The notes: generated by a model not told the origin, from the letters alone. A stretch of DNA of 64,000 nt from Streptococcus salivarius (GCF_009738225.1 NZ_CP018187.1:1870501-1934500), one strand, 5' to 3'. Shown: positions 26,652 to 36,539, counted from the stretch's first letter. Made by a program: numbers and translations.

Positions 26652-26682
26652 AAGTCGGTTAGCCTAGAGCTAACCGTTCAAA
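26652..26682 (-). terminator. Hairpin with T run just upstream of the permease gene
   Basis: On the minus strand CGGTTAGC-TCTA-GGCTAACCG is followed by ACTTTTTT, directly before the permease ribosome binding site. Lying inside the 5' leader it would act as an attenuator or transcript-end control, not as an ordinary terminator. Confidence 0.5.
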
Positions 26683-26750
26683 TATCTTATCATAAATTTT
26701 ATAATATTCATTTTAGCACGACTCAGAAAGTCTGTGAAATAGTCTTTTCT

Positions 26751-26777
26751 TATCAAAGTGATAAGGAAATCATATCA
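26751..26777 (-). promoter_or_regulatory. CmbR/CysR-type operator (TGATA-N9-TATCA-N3-TGATA)
   Basis: On the minus strand TGATA, nine bases, TATCA, three bases, TGATA: an exact fit to the LysR-type CmbR/CysR motif described for streptococcal sulfur-amino-acid genes (TGATA-N9-TATCA-N2-4-TGATA). It lies about 125 bp upstream of the permease start. Confidence 0.75.
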
Positions 26778-26799
26778 CTGATAATTCAACTTTATTAAC

Positions 26800-26832
26800 G
26801 TCAAAAAGCTGAGACAGCAGTCTCAACTTTTA
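26800..26832 (-). terminator. Terminator after the binding-protein gene
   Basis: TTGAGAC-TGCT-GTCTCA stem followed by CTTTTTG on the minus strand. It separates the binding-protein transcript from the permease-ATPase operon. Confidence 0.7.
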
Positions 26833-26838
26833 ACAGTC

Positions 26839-27669
26839 TTATTTCAAATCACTGACGTAATCGCCACCGAAGTATTCCTTGCTGAGTTTGGCAAGGGTTC
26901 CATCCTTCTTAAGTTCTTTGATACGTTTATTGACAAAAGTCTTGAGTTCCTTACCTTGCTTATCATTTGAGAAAAGAAGATATTCAAGACCATCAGTCTT
27001 CATACCGATATCGTCTTTTATCTTGTTTACTGACAACTTATAGCCTTGATCTTTGACAATGTACTCAGACGAAATCGCATCGTAAAGGATAAAATCAATT
27101 TTTCCTTCTTGAATGTGTTGAACACGTGTTGAAAGACCAGTTGAGCTAGAAGCGTAGTTGATTGTAATTGGTGTCTTGTCCGAATTGGCATGGTTCCAAT
27201 TTTCAAGCAATTGAGCATAGTTAGAGCCAGGAAGTACTTCTGTCGTCTTACCAGACAAATCGTCTAGGCTGGTATACTTGGTCCCCTCAGCACTAGTGAT
27301 GGCGTAGTTAGAACGTGAAATCGGATCTGAGAAACCATATTTCTGCGCACGCTCTTCATTGTAGTTGAAGTCATTAGCCGCAATCTGATAACGTCCAGAA
27401 TCCACCCCTGTCAAGATGGAATCAAAAGGCGTCGTCACAAACTTGACCTCATACTTGTCTGAATCCTTGAAAATAGCCTTGACCAAATCAATATCATACC
27501 CCTTGAAGTCGTCACCTTTTTTGAAAGTGAAGGGCGCCGTATCAGAGTCCGTCGCAACAGTAATCGTCTGCTTCTCACCAGATGCCTTACCGTCACTCTT
27601 GTTTCCACAAGCAGCCAAAGTCAAAACTGACAAGCCAAGAATCCCTAAACCTGCAAGCCATTTTTTCAT
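26839..27669 (-). CDS. tcyA: Amino-acid (probably cystine) ABC importer, substrate-binding lipoprotein
   Basis: 276 residues from the ATG at 27667-27669 (MKKWLAGLGILGLSVLTLAAC), chosen for GAGGA upstream and a proper lipoprotein signal; the longer frame adds MKVSRNID. Lipobox LAAC with the lipidated Cys near residue 21. The SBP_bac_3 fold is shown by VATDSDTAPFTFKKGDDFKGYDIDLVKAIF, first 20 residues VATDSDTAPFTFKKGDDFKG. It captures substrate outside the membrane for the TcyBC-type pair. Own promoter, with a degenerate CmbR-like site upstream. Confidence 0.87.
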   Translation of the reverse strand: MKKWLAGLGILGLSVLTLAACGNKSDGKASGEKQTITVATDSDTAPFTFKKGDDFKGYDIDLVKAIFKDSDKYEVKFVTTPFDSILTGVDSGRYQIAANDFNYNEERAQKYGFSDPISRSNYAITSAEGTKYTSLDDLSGKTTEVLPGSNYAQLLENWNHANSDKTPITINYASSSTGLSTRVQHIQEGKIDFILYDAISSEYIVKDQGYKLSVNKIKDDIGMKTDGLEYLLFSNDKQGKELKTFVNKRIKELKKDGTLAKLSKEYFGGDYVSDLK

Positions 27670-27751
27670 ATCTATATTCCTCGATACTTTCATTAATAGT
27701 TAGTGATAACAGTTTACCATCTTCATCCCAACTCGTCTAATAATAAAATCC

Positions 27752-27777
27752 TAAGTGGTGATAGATAAAGGTTATAG
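27752..27777. promoter_or_regulatory. Degenerate CmbR-like site upstream of tcyA
   Basis: On the plus strand TAAGT-GG-TGATA-N9-TATAG: the spacing of the CmbR motif is kept but only the central TGATA is exact. Weak alone; plausible because the partner operon carries a perfect copy. Confidence 0.3.
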
Positions 27778-27805
27778 GGGGTGAGAGGAAGAATAACAAG
27801 ATAGA

Positions 27806-27850
27806 AAAAAGCTGCCACTCATGTGACAACTCCTTTCGTCCAAAACAGCT
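27806..27850 (-). terminator. Terminator of the lipoprotein gene
   Basis: AAAGCTG...CAGCTTT outer stem with inner GTCAC/GTGGC pairing, followed by TTTTTT on the minus strand. Confidence 0.6.
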
Positions 27851-27885
27851 TTCCGTACATGTTTAACATCAAATCCAATAAAACA

Positions 27886-28776
27886 CTACTTATCCTTATC
27901 TGATGACTTACTGCTTGAGTCGCTACTATCTTCAGGTTGATAGTCTGACAAATTCTTATGGATACGTTCGGCGTAAACGGCTCTGCTTCCTGATTCGTCA
28001 TGGTCGACCAAGGCTTCGGCAAGCTCTTTATAATCTTCTACAGAAATAGTCCAGTTTCCACCATCATCTTTGGTAAGCTTGAAGGTCTTTTCCAGATTAT
28101 CAGCACCTGTCAAAGGTGTATAGGACATTTCTTTATCAATGTCCTTAAATTGCGTCAAATCACCGTTAAAGTTTTCACCATAAAGGAACTTCGTTGTGAG
28201 ATCTTTGGCTTTCCCCTTTTCCACATCGTTGTTATCAGCTTGATTCCATTGTTTCAACTTGTCAATGTCGTTGTCATAGAGACTCATAAGGAGAGTACGA
28301 ACAGCAGCTGCAGCTCCATAGGCACTAACAGAACGTGAAGTAAAGGTAACTGTCGCATCATTTCCCTTAACTTTGACATCCTTCAGCTTATAGTCCTGAA
28401 TCTTACCAATCATATTACGACGGACCTTAAGGAACTTAGAAAGTACTTGAGTTGGAGTCTTGGCATCATAGCCTTCAATGTATTTAAACGTATACTTTTC
28501 TTCCGGTGTATACCCCTTCTCTTCAATAGTGTCTGCAACCTGTTTTTCAAAGACATTCGTTTCAGTCCATGTTTCGTAATTTTCTCCGTAGAGTTTTGAA
28601 AAACCGTTACTTGATTTTCCAAGCATGGTGTCAATCAAAATCGTCGCATCAGCCTTGGCACGCTCTGTCGGTGTTGGTGTGGCCTTTTTCTTTTCCGCTG
28701 GCTTGTTTGACGCACAGGCTACGAGAATCAGGCAAGCTGCTAGGACGAGTCCTAAGTAAGTAAACAGTTTTTTCAT
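27886..28776 (-). CDS. Lipoprotein, function unknown
   Basis: 296 residues with a lipoprotein signal (lipobox LVAC, Cys at about 21), a basic/Thr-Pro linker (KKKATPTPTERAK), a mixed alpha/beta body of about 230 residues and a Ser/Asp/Lys-rich tail (SSDSSSKSSDKDK). The body repeats a pattern of LSKFLKVRRNM and LTTKFLYGENF that may mark two related halves. Resembles DUF-type lipoproteins of streptococci; I cannot name the family. Monocistronic. Confidence 0.78.
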   Translation of the reverse strand: MKKLFTYLGLVLAACLILVACASNKPAEKKKATPTPTERAKADATILIDTMLGKSSNGFSKLYGENYETWTETNVFEKQVADTIEEKGYTPEEKYTFKYIEGYDAKTPTQVLSKFLKVRRNMIGKIQDYKLKDVKVKGNDATVTFTSRSVSAYGAAAAVRTLLMSLYDNDIDKLKQWNQADNNDVEKGKAKDLTTKFLYGENFNGDLTQFKDIDKEMSYTPLTGADNLEKTFKLTKDDGGNWTISVEDYKELAEALVDHDESGSRAVYAERIHKNLSDYQPEDSSDSSSKSSDKDK

Positions 28777-28892
28777 TAAGATTATTCCCTCATTTCTATT
28801 GGTTACTATTTAAGATAGCATAGGTCTGATGATTCTTCAAGGTCACTTTTCAGGGTATGAAGCAAAACTCTACCTATTATATTGTTTTTTAA

Positions 28893-29999
28893 TCATGACT
28901 CCAAATCATCCAAATCTAACTGCCTGCCCTCTTGGTCTTCCAAACCTGTCAGGGTAACACCTAAGAGACGAACACCACTGCTATTTTCCTCCAGCTGGTC
29001 GAAAATGGTGTGAGCAATCCTTTCGATGGTGTCGAAATCCTGGGTCGATTTGTCCAAGGTCATACGCTTGGTTAAGGTTGAGAAATCCGAATAACGGACC
29101 TTGATGACAATAATTCGACCGACTTTTTTAGTTTTCTGAGCACTTTCAGCTACTCGCCTAGCATTCTTAGTCAACTCAGCCTTGATGTCATCTTCATTAT
29201 AGAGAAGCTTGCCGTAGGTTCGCTCACTTCCGATCGATTTACGGACACGATTGGGCCTAACAGGACTATTGGAAATCCCCCTAGCCTTTCGAAAGAGATC
29301 AAATCCAAAACGTCCAAAACGATCAATCAGTGTCATCTCAGGAACCTTCAGAAGATCGGCACCGGTGTAGATGTCCATGTCATGAAGACGTTCAACTGAC
29401 TTTTTACCTACCCCATGAAACTTTTCAATAGGGAGCTTTTCCAAAAATTCCTGAGCCTCCTCTGGAAGTACCACCGTCAAACCAGCAGGCTTTTGAAAAT
29501 CAGAGGCTAGTTTGGCGATAAATTTATTATAGGAAACACCTGCCGAACAAGTCAGGTGAAGTTCCTGCCAAATATCATACTGGATGAGCTTAGCCACCTT
29601 AACCGCCGATTTGACACCAAGCTTATTTATCGTCACATCAAGATAGGCTTCATCGATAGACATAGGCTCAACCAAGTCAGTATAGCGTTTAAAAATCTCA
29701 CGAATTTGCATCCCTACCTCTCGGTAATGGCTATAATTTCCTGAGATAAAGACAGCATTAGGACAACGTTCATAGGCTTCCTTAGAAGACATGGCTGAAT
29801 GGACACCATATTTTCTAGCCTCATAATTACAAGTTGATACCACACCACGTCCCCCTGTTTTTCTAGGATCATGACCGATAATAACCGGCTTGTCCTTAAG
29901 ACTGGGGTCATCCCTCATCTCGACCTGAGCAAAAAAGGCGTCCATATCAATATGGATGATTTTCCGACTGGTATCATTTATTAGAGGAAACTCTAACAT
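28893..29999 (-). CDS. dinB: DNA polymerase IV
   Basis: 368-residue Y-family translesion polymerase. The catalytic acidic residues are in [12 protein letters not shown] (about 16-27) and [28 protein letters not shown] is the finger motif and the C-terminal little-finger domain is intact. The extreme C-terminus (LDDLES) is acidic and has no clear clamp-binding pentapeptide beyond QEGRQLDL. Monocistronic; no LexA or HdiR box recognised upstream. Confidence 0.94.
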   Translation of the reverse strand: MLEFPLINDTSRKIIHIDMDAFFAQVEMRDDPSLKDKPVIIGHDPRKTGGRGVVSTCNYEARKYGVHSAMSSKEAYERCPNAVFISGNYSHYREVGMQIREIFKRYTDLVEPMSIDEAYLDVTINKLGVKSAVKVAKLIQYDIWQELHLTCSAGVSYNKFIAKLASDFQKPAGLTVVLPEEAQEFLEKLPIEKFHGVGKKSVERLHDMDIYTGADLLKVPEMTLIDRFGRFGFDLFRKARGISNSPVRPNRVRKSIGSERTYGKLLYNEDDIKAELTKNARRVAESAQKTKKVGRIIVIKVRYSDFSTLTKRMTLDKSTQDFDTIERIAHTIFDQLEENSSGVRLLGVTLTGLEDQEGRQLDLDDLES

Positions 30000-30181
30000 G
30001 GCTTCCTGCCTCCTTTCTCAGATTTATCTCATTGTAAAGCTTTTCACATAAAACTTTGGGCCTACAAAGCATTCTCCCCTTATGATACCAAAATCTATCA
30101 AAAAACAGAAATTTATAATACAGATTTATCGTTTTCAAAACTGTATTATAAAAGAATGTCTCTAAAAATGGAGTTTTAAAG

Positions 30182-30210
30182 TTGTGTAAGCGGTTACTGT
30201 GTGATAGAAT
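30182..30210 (+). promoter_or_regulatory. pflB promoter with cre site in the spacer
   Basis: TTGTGT (30182-30187), 17-base spacer, TAGAAT (30205-30210). TGTAAGCGGTTACT at 30185-30198 fits the cre pattern except the last base and fills the -35/spacer region. The remaining bases of 30000-30181 show no gene. Confidence 0.65.
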
Positions 30211-30266
30211 ACTTCTAGAGAATGTAACAGATGATTTTGTTACTAGAATTATAGGAGATCCAAACT

Positions 30267-32579
30267 ATGGCAACGGTTAAAACCAACACAGATGTTTTTG
30301 AAAAAGCGTGGGAAGGCTTTAAAGGAACTGACTGGAAAGAAAAAGCTAGCGTTTCACGTTTCGTTCAAGCAAACTACACACCTTATGATGGTGACGAAAG
30401 CTTCCTTGCAGGACCAACTGAACGCTCTCTAAAAATTAAAAAAATCGTAGATGAAACTAAAGCAGGCTATGAAGCTGAAGGACGCTTCCCAATGGATACT
30501 CGTCCAACTTCAATTGCTGACATTGACGCAGGGTACATTTCAAAAGAAGATGAACTTATCTATGGTATCCAAAATGATGAGCTCTTCAAATTGAACTTCA
30601 TGCCTAAAGGTGGTATCCGTATGGCGGAAACTGCTTTGAAAGAACACGGTTATGAACCAGACCCAGCTGTACACGAAATTTTCACAAAATACGTGACTAC
30701 AGTTAACGATGGTATCTTCCGTGCTTACACTTCAAACATCCGTCGTGCACGTCACGCTCACACAGTTACTGGTCTTCCAGATGCTTACTCACGTGGACGT
30801 ATCATCGGGGTTTACGCTCGTCTTGCCCTTTACGGTGCTGACTACTTGATGCAAGAAAAAGTTAACGACTGGAATGCTATTAAAGAAATCGACGAAGAAA
30901 CTATCCGTCTTCGTGAAGAAGTTAACCTTCAATACCAAGCACTTCAAGATGTCGTTCGCCTTGGTGACCTTTACGGTGTAGATGTTCGTCGTCCTGCCTT
31001 CGATACTAAAGAAGCTATCCAATGGACAAACATCGCCTTCATGGCAGTATGTCGTGTAATCAATGGTGCCGCTACTTCACTTGGTCGTGTGCCAATCGTC
31101 CTTGACGTATACGCAGAACGTGACCTTGCTCGTGGTACCTACACTGAATCAGAAATCCAAGAATTCGTTGATGATTTCGTTATGAAACTTCGTACAGTTA
31201 AGTTTGCTCGTACAAAAGCTTACGACCAATTGTACTCAGGTGACCCAACATTCATCACAACTTCTATGGCTGGTATGGGTGCTGACGGACGTCACCGTGT
31301 TACTAAGATGGACTACCGTTTCTTGAACACTCTTGACAACATCGGTAACTCTCCAGAACCAAACTTGACAGTTCTTTGGACTGACAAATTGCCTTACTCA
31401 TTCCGTCGCTACTGTATGCACATGAGCCACAAGCACTCTTCTATCCAATATGAAGGTGTGACTACTATGGCTAAAGACGGATACGGGGAAATGAGCTGTA
31501 TCTCATGTTGTGTATCACCACTTGACCCAGAAAACGAAGAACAACGCCACAACATCCAATACTTCGGTGCTCGTGTTAACGTACTTAAAGCCCTTCTTAC
31601 TGGTTTGAACGGTGGTTACGACGATGTTCATAAAGACTACAAAGTATTTGACATCGATCCAATCCGTGATGAAGTTCTTGACTTTGACACTGTTAAAGCT
31701 AACTTCGAAAAATCTCTTGACTGGTTGACTGACACTTACGTAGATGCCCTTAACATCATCCACTACATGACTGATAAGTACAACTACGAAGCTGTTCAAA
31801 TGGCCTTCTTGCCAACTAAACAACGTGCTAACATGGGATTCGGTATCTGTGGTTTCGCAAATACTGTTGATACATTGTCAGCAATCAAATACGCTACAGT
31901 TAAACCAATCCGTGACGAAGATGGCTACATCTACGACTACGAAACAATCGGTGAATACCCACGTTGGGGTGAAGATGACCCACGTTCAAACGAATTGGCA
32001 GAATGGTTGATTGAAGCTTACACTACTCGTCTTCGTAGCCACAAACTCTACAAAGATGCAGAAGCTACAGTTTCACTTCTTACAATCACTTCTAACGTTG
32101 CTTACTCTAAACAAACTGGTAACTCTCCAGTTCACAAAGGGGTATATCTCAACGAAGATGGTTCAGTGAACTTGTCTAAATTGGAATTCTTCTCACCAGG
32201 TGCTAACCCATCTAACAAAGCTAAAGGTGGATGGTTGCAAAACTTGAACTCACTTGCAAGCCTTGACTTCGGTTATGCAGCTGACGGTATCTCACTTACT
32301 ACTCAAGTATCACCTCGTGCCCTTGGTAAGACTCACGACGAACAAGTTGATAACCTCGTAACTATCCTCGACGGATACTTCGAAAATGGTGGACAACACG
32401 TTAACTTGAACGTAATGGACTTGTCAGACGTTTATGAAAAGATCATGAGCGGTGAAGATGTTATCGTACGTATCTCTGGATACTGTGTAAACACTAAATA
32501 CCTCACTCCAGAACAAAAAACCGAATTGACACAACGTGTCTTCCACGAAGTTCTTTCAATGGACGACGCTTTGGGATAA
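30267..32579 (+). CDS. pflB: Formate C-acetyltransferase (pyruvate formate-lyase)
   Basis: 770-residue glycyl-radical enzyme that splits pyruvate with CoA into acetyl-CoA and formate under anaerobiosis, central to mixed-acid fermentation and a source of formate for purine synthesis. The adjacent active-site cysteines are in [13 protein letters not shown] (about 418-419), and the radical glycine is in [18 protein letters not shown] near the C-terminus. GGAGATCC stands before the ATG. Codon use is strongly biased (ttc, cgt, aac), as for highly expressed genes. Activator PflA is encoded at 9.1-9.9 kb. Confidence 0.97.
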   Translation: MATVKTNTDVFEKAWEGFKGTDWKEKASVSRFVQANYTPYDGDESFLAGPTERSLKIKKIVDETKAGYEAEGRFPMDTRPTSIADIDAGYISKEDELIYGIQNDELFKLNFMPKGGIRMAETALKEHGYEPDPAVHEIFTKYVTTVNDGIFRAYTSNIRRARHAHTVTGLPDAYSRGRIIGVYARLALYGADYLMQEKVNDWNAIKEIDEETIRLREEVNLQYQALQDVVRLGDLYGVDVRRPAFDTKEAIQWTNIAFMAVCRVINGAATSLGRVPIVLDVYAERDLARGTYTESEIQEFVDDFVMKLRTVKFARTKAYDQLYSGDPTFITTSMAGMGADGRHRVTKMDYRFLNTLDNIGNSPEPNLTVLWTDKLPYSFRRYCMHMSHKHSSIQYEGVTTMAKDGYGEMSCISCCVSPLDPENEEQRHNIQYFGARVNVLKALLTGLNGGYDDVHKDYKVFDIDPIRDEVLDFDTVKANFEKSLDWLTDTYVDALNIIHYMTDKYNYEAVQMAFLPTKQRANMGFGICGFANTVDTLSAIKYATVKPIRDEDGYIYDYETIGEYPRWGEDDPRSNELAEWLIEAYTTRLRSHKLYKDAEATVSLLTITSNVAYSKQTGNSPVHKGVYLNEDGSVNLSKLEFFSPGANPSNKAKGGWLQNLNSLASLDFGYAADGISLTTQVSPRALGKTHDEQVDNLVTILDGYFENGGQHVNLNVMDLSDVYEKIMSGEDVIVRISGYCVNTKYLTPEQKTELTQRVFHEVLSMDDALG

Positions 32580-32587
32580 AAATGAAT

Positions 32588-32622
32588 AAAGAGCTCGCAA
32601 TTGCGAGTTCTTTTCTTTTTGT
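32588..32622 (+). terminator. pflB terminator
   Basis: GAGCTCGCAATTGCGAGTTC palindrome followed by TTTTCTTTTT, 10 bases after the stop codon. Confidence 0.85.
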
Positions 32623-32672
32623 AAAACACTTGTTTTCATTATATTTTTCTAAATCTACTATAATTTACATTT

Positions 32673-32699
32673 GACTTTTTCTCAGATTAGCTATAAAAT
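32673..32699 (+). promoter_or_regulatory. Probable carbonic anhydrase promoter
   Basis: TTGACT, 15-base spacer, TATAAA. The leader of about 140 nt holds a small hairpin GTTTGG-TATCT-CCAAAC near 32713-32730. The short spacer makes this tentative. Confidence 0.4.
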
Positions 32700-32841
32700 A
32701 AAAGCGTTTCCGTTTGGTATCTCCAAACACTTCCTTCTCAGAAGCACCATAGAGAAACGATACTCAATTACGTCAAATGGATGGTTTCTAATAACACGTA
32801 AACTATCATTGTTATATGACCAAAGAGTATAAGGAGGATAA

Positions 32842-33624
32842 ATGAATAAGAAAAGTTTTAAGCTAATTGGATTAGTAGCTCTCGTAGCAAGTACAGTCCT
32901 ACTCGTAGCCTGCCAATCCGAGACAAAAACCGAAAACTCAAAGTCCAAGGACGTTCAATGGGGTTATACTGGCTCTACTGGTCCAGACCATTGGGGTGAC
33001 CTTTCGAAAGATTATGAACTCAGCAAAAATGGTAAAGAACAATCTCCGATCAATATCACCGTAGCTGAGGATGTTGATCTTCCTGAACTAAACCTTAATA
33101 ATCAAGAATCAGAAGCTCAAGTTGAAAATAACGGGCATACTATTGAAGTCAGCTTTAAAAATCCAAAGAATACCCTAACGATTGGTAACGAAGTTTACAA
33201 GTTGCAACAGTTCCATTTTCACGCACCAGCTGAGAATGAAATTGATGGTCAGACTTATCCTCTAGAGGGGCACTTCGTCTATAAGACAGATAATGGGAAA
33301 ATCACAGTTATCTCAGTTCTCTATAATTATGGTGATGAAAATCAAGCCTTAAAACAAATCTGGGACAAAATGCCTCAGGCGGCCAATACTGAAACTGAGC
33401 TTTCTCAAGTCATCTCACTTGATGAATTCTATCCTGAAGACAAGGACTACTACAACTTTGAAGGTTCCCTAACAACACCTCCATGTACTGAAGGTGTTAA
33501 CTGGATTGTCTTCAAGAATCAAGAAACTGTCAGCAAGGAACAAGTGGAGAAATTCACTCAAACCCTTGGATTTGAAAATAACCGTCCTATCCAAGATACA
33601 AACGGTCGAAAGATAAATGAATAA
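32842..33624 (+). CDS. cah: Alpha-carbonic anhydrase, lipoprotein
   Basis: 260 residues. The N-terminal lipoprotein signal ends in LLVAC (Cys at about 24), so the enzyme is anchored outside the membrane. The alpha-CA fold is shown by WGYTGSTGPDHWGDL, KEQSPINI, the zinc histidines in QFHFHAPAEN and LEGHFVYK, and the substrate-pocket SLTTPPCTEGVNW and NNRPIQ. It interconverts CO2 and bicarbonate at the cell surface. AAGGAGG precedes the ATG. Monocistronic. Confidence 0.93.
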   Translation: MNKKSFKLIGLVALVASTVLLVACQSETKTENSKSKDVQWGYTGSTGPDHWGDLSKDYELSKNGKEQSPINITVAEDVDLPELNLNNQESEAQVENNGHTIEVSFKNPKNTLTIGNEVYKLQQFHFHAPAENEIDGQTYPLEGHFVYKTDNGKITVISVLYNYGDENQALKQIWDKMPQAANTETELSQVISLDEFYPEDKDYYNFEGSLTTPPCTEGVNWIVFKNQETVSKEQVEKFTQTLGFENNRPIQDTNGRKINE

Positions 33625-33635
33625 AACAAGATAAA

Positions 33636-33672
33636 GAGCTTGATGATAACTCCTCTCATCAAGCTTTTTTTC
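33636..33672 (+). terminator. Carbonic anhydrase terminator
   Basis: AGCTTGATGA and TCATCAAGCT form a perfect 10-bp stem followed by seven T. Confidence 0.88.
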
Positions 33673-33673
33673 G

Positions 33674-33703
33674 TTGACGATATACTAGAATCTTTGTTAC
33701 ACT
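33674..33703 (+). promoter_or_regulatory. Promoter of the acetyltransferase gene, six bases from the ATG
   Basis: TTGACG (33674-33679), 18-base spacer, TGTTACACT extended -10 (TACACT 33698-33703). Only six bases separate the -10 from the ATG, and there is no ribosome binding site, so transcription should start at or beside the start codon. Confidence 0.65.
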
Positions 33704-33709
33704 GGTTCT

Positions 33710-34162
33710 ATGATTATCAAACATACAAGAGATACACTTTCAGAGACTTATCTAGATGCTGTGGCTATTCGAAACACCGTTTTCGTTAAAGGCCAAGGAG
33801 TTCCTCACTCTATCGAGATTGACGCAAATGAAGCCTACTGTATTCACTTTGTTTTATACGATGATAAAGACAAGGCTGCAGCAACCGTACGCCTACTACC
33901 TAATAAAGATTTGACTCAGCTTACCCTCCAACGTATGGCAGTGCTCGAGGCCTACCAAGGTCAAGGTCTGGGAAGCATTCTCTTGAAAGAAGCTGAAGAT
34001 TTCGCACAAGAGCAAGGCTTCCAGACTATTTCTCTCCATGCTCAACTCGGGGCACTTAAGTTCTACCTCAATAATGGCTATCAGGAAGTCGGTAAAATCT
34101 TTGAAGAGGCTGGTATCCAACACATTACTGTTGAAAAATCATTACTAAGTAAAAAAGCTTAA
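33710..34162 (+). CDS. GNAT-family N-acetyltransferase
   Basis: 150 residues. The acetyl-CoA site is seen in LQRMAVLEAYQGQGLGSILLKEAE (first 20 residues LQRMAVLEAYQGQGLGSILL, with the QGQGLG loop), followed by ISLHAQLGALKFYLNNGYQEVG. Relatives of the ElaA/YjcF type acetylate unknown amines; the substrate cannot be told. It probably has a leaderless mRNA (see promoter). Confidence 0.88.
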   Translation: MIIKHTRDTLSETYLDAVAIRNTVFVKGQGVPHSIEIDANEAYCIHFVLYDDKDKAAATVRLLPNKDLTQLTLQRMAVLEAYQGQGLGSILLKEAEDFAQEQGFQTISLHAQLGALKFYLNNGYQEVGKIFEEAGIQHITVEKSLLSKKA

Positions 34163-34186
34163 GCAGTAGGTCAACTGCTTAAGCTT
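34155..34186. terminator. Bidirectional terminator overlapping both stop codons
   Basis: AAGCTTAAGCAGT and ACTGCTTAAGCTT form a perfect 13-bp stem over six bases between convergent genes; it includes the acetyltransferase stop and the stop of the gene at 34179. Confidence 0.8.
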
Positions 34187-34853
34187 CTTCTTTTGTCGCA
34201 AATATAGGATAGCCATGCTCGACAGCAAGAACTGATACATATTCTCTTTTCTTTAATGTCTCTACGATCTTTTTCCAGTATTTCTGCCCTTTAAAAAGAA
34301 AGACAAACACTCCCATGCAGACCAAAAAACCAAGAAATTGTTTATATTCAGAAGATGACAGTTTTGATTCTAGTTCTAGGAGCTCAAACAGTCCTCTCAA
34401 TAGAACTGTAAAGGTAATTATTATAAGGCTAAGTCCACTAAAGTATCCTAAACATATAAGCAAATACCCTATTTGAAGCTTCTTGGAACGCTTCTTGTAG
34501 AGTAACTTATAGTCCTGACTGTACTTTTCAAATACAGGAAAGTGAATATCAAATCCTCTCCTCATACGAATGACTTTCAAATCAGGTTGGGCACGATAAC
34601 CAAGGCAATGAATCAATTTGTATAGTATCTCTCTTATCAAGATATAAGAAGAAGCGATTATAGGGACTACTATACAAGAAAATACAAGAACACCTAAATA
34701 GAAGGAATCTTTATCAAATGCCAACAAGTCGACCATCACCCCAAAAAACATACCACAGACAAAGAGACTACTCCCGTTAAGCACACAAAAGAGGAGACTC
34801 AAAAACCAAGGGACAAGTTTGCTTTCCTTAGAATGTCTACTCGACCGTTTCAC
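34179..34853 (-). CDS. Membrane protein, function unknown
   Basis: 224 residues, started at a GTG with AAGGAG upstream inside the preceding gene. Four hydrophobic helices (about 13-35, 45-70, 130-155, 170-190) around a cytoplasmic middle rich in Arg and Tyr (IRMRRGFDIHFPVFEKY). It overlaps the serine hydrolase gene by 17 bases and is last in the cppA transcript. I recognise no family. Confidence 0.75.
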   Translation of the reverse strand: MKRSSRHSKESKLVPWFLSLLFCVLNGSSLFVCGMFFGVMVDLLAFDKDSFYLGVLVFSCIVVPIIASSYILIREILYKLIHCLGYRAQPDLKVIRMRRGFDIHFPVFEKYSQDYKLLYKKRSKKLQIGYLLICLGYFSGLSLIIITFTVLLRGLFELLELESKLSSSEYKQFLGFLVCMGVFVFLFKGQKYWKKIVETLKKREYVSVLAVEHGYPIFATKEEA

Positions 34854-35784
34854 GAATCAGCTCCTTCTTCATTATCTCAATCAAAGCATCTCTGTCCTTA
34901 ATCCATTGAGCCCTCTCATCCCTATAATAGGTACGATTACTGAGGAAAATAGCTGCACGTTGAGCTGAGATATTGATAAGCACAAAGGTACCTGTATAAC
35001 CAGTATGAAGAATCCAATCGCCTTGAAGGTCCCAAGCGACACTGCGTTCCTTATTGGATTGGCTGATATTCTGCGTCAGATTTTTAGCAAAATCATCCCT
35101 CAAATAATGGTCAATAAAGATTTCCAAGTCCTTTAGGGTTGAAAAGAGACCTGCTGACCCTGTATGCTCTTTGAGCACTCGAGCCTTGGGATCGTGAACA
35201 GTTCCTCCCGGAATTCCCTCAACAGTTGGAACAGCAACCTCAACTGGCCCAAACCGTGTTTCAGACATACCAAACGGTTGAAAAATCTCGCTGTCAAAGA
35301 GCCTGTCCAGTCTTTGTCCAGAGACTTTCTCAAGCATCAAGCCTAGGAGAATAAAATTAATATCGGTATACAAGAAAGGTTTATCATCCTTAACTTTGAT
35401 GGCATTAATAGCAGAAATCAAGCCAGCTTGGTCTAACTCATCACGGTTTGGAATAAAAGGATCAATGCCGCTACTATGAGAAAGAAGCTGACGAAGGGTT
35501 AGCGTCTTATCCACTACTGCAGGATAATAGGTCGATAGTTTCTCGTCCAAGTCCAATTTTCCCATCTGCAAGTAGAAAAGACAGAGGGTCCCTACTCCTA
35601 CCACCTTGGAAACACTGGCTAGATCATAGGTCAGTCCTGGAACTACCGGAATATTTCCATCCTGAGTTCCTAGATAATGCTCCTGCCAATCTTGTCCGTC
35701 ATAAAGTGCAAGGCTGGCACCCGGGAAGATGTCAGCCTTGATGTAGTCTGTAATTGTTGACAATGTTTGTTTAAAATTAGTCAT
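34837..35784 (-). CDS. Serine hydrolase, beta-lactamase class C / low-mass PBP-like family
   Basis: 315 residues from the ATG at 35782-35784, which overlaps the cppA stop (TAATG). The nucleophile motif SxxK is in DLASVSKVVG (about residue 55-60); YTDIN takes the place of the usual YxN and HTGYTG that of the KTG box. No signal peptide or membrane span, so a cytoplasmic esterase or peptidase is as likely as a wall enzyme. Central gene of the cppA-hydrolase-membrane protein operon. Confidence 0.85.
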   Translation of the reverse strand: MTNFKQTLSTITDYIKADIFPGASLALYDGQDWQEHYLGTQDGNIPVVPGLTYDLASVSKVVGVGTLCLFYLQMGKLDLDEKLSTYYPAVVDKTLTLRQLLSHSSGIDPFIPNRDELDQAGLISAINAIKVKDDKPFLYTDINFILLGLMLEKVSGQRLDRLFDSEIFQPFGMSETRFGPVEVAVPTVEGIPGGTVHDPKARVLKEHTGSAGLFSTLKDLEIFIDHYLRDDFAKNLTQNISQSNKERSVAWDLQGDWILHTGYTGTFVLINISAQRAAIFLSNRTYYRDERAQWIKDRDALIEIMKKELIRETVE

Positions 35785-36539
35785 TATTTTGTTAGCCAAA
35801 CCTCAATATTACTCATATCAGTCAGTGCGAGTAGGCTTTCTTTAGTATCTAGATAACTTGAGAACTGTTCCTTTTCAAGTTTCTCATGCAAGGCAACCAA
35901 GTCGTAGTCTTCAGCTACCTTAAATTCTAGAATTTCCAAATCCCAAGTCTGGTCTGGACTCACTTGGAGGTCAGGACCTTCTGCTTTCTCAAAGTGGATA
36001 GACAAAGGCAATTCTTCACCAAAAAGATTGTCGTAAAAGAAAGCTGCTTGAGCTGTATCAACAACGTTCAAGGTCAAAGACTCGACCGTAAAGTCTGACA
36101 TTCCTTTGAAATCTTCTTTTTCTTCAACATCTGCGTACTCGACTGTCTTGAGAGTAGACAAGTCATCTTCGGCATGCATCAAAATAAGACCATTCTCAGG
36201 TGAGATTGTTTCAAAAGCATACCCTTTTTCCCCTTGGAAAATAGCCTTGGCTTGGTGATCATCACGCGCCAAAAGGTACTCAATCTCAAGTGGATCTGAA
36301 ACCTTGATAACCACTTTATTAATTTTCTTAGGGCCTTCAACCGCACGGCAACGGTAAGCTGGTGACTCCTCAATCACAAAAAGTGAGTTACGGTCTGTCC
36401 AATCTGTGAAGACCGCAAGGGCATTTTCCTCAGTCAAAAGCTTAAATCCTAATGTATTTTGGTAAAAATCAATATTTTCTTGTCTGTTATTCACACGAAA
36501 GATTGGTGTGTGAAACTTAAAATTCCCTGATTGCGTCAT
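35784..36539 (-). CDS. cppA: CppA-family protein (VOC-like fold)
   Basis: 251 residues from the ATG at 36537-36539 (MTQSGNFKFHTPIFRVNN), with GGAGG upstream. Two domains: CppA_N (FHTPIFRVNNRQENIDFYQNTLGFKLL, first 20 residues FHTPIFRVNNRQENIDFYQN), glyoxalase-like, and CppA_C with TLNVVDTAQAAFFYDNLFG. The family is annotated as C3-degrading proteinase from old complement work, but no protease motif is visible and the fold suggests a metal-dependent or binding role. First gene of its operon. Confidence 0.87.
   Translation of the reverse strand: MTQSGNFKFHTPIFRVNNRQENIDFYQNTLGFKLLTEENALAVFTDWTDRNSLFVIEESPAYRCRAVEGPKKINKVVIKVSDPLEIEYLLARDDHQAKAIFQGEKGYAFETISPENGLILMHAEDDLSTLKTVEYADVEEKEDFKGMSDFTVESLTLNVVDTAQAAFFYDNLFGEELPLSIHFEKAEGPDLQVSPDQTWDLEILEFKVAEDYDLVALHEKLEKEQFSSYLDTKESLLALTDMSNIEVWLTK

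Noticed and set aside
30000..30181. Further gene or RNA between dinB and pflB
   Set aside because: Only short AT-rich frames without start signals are present.
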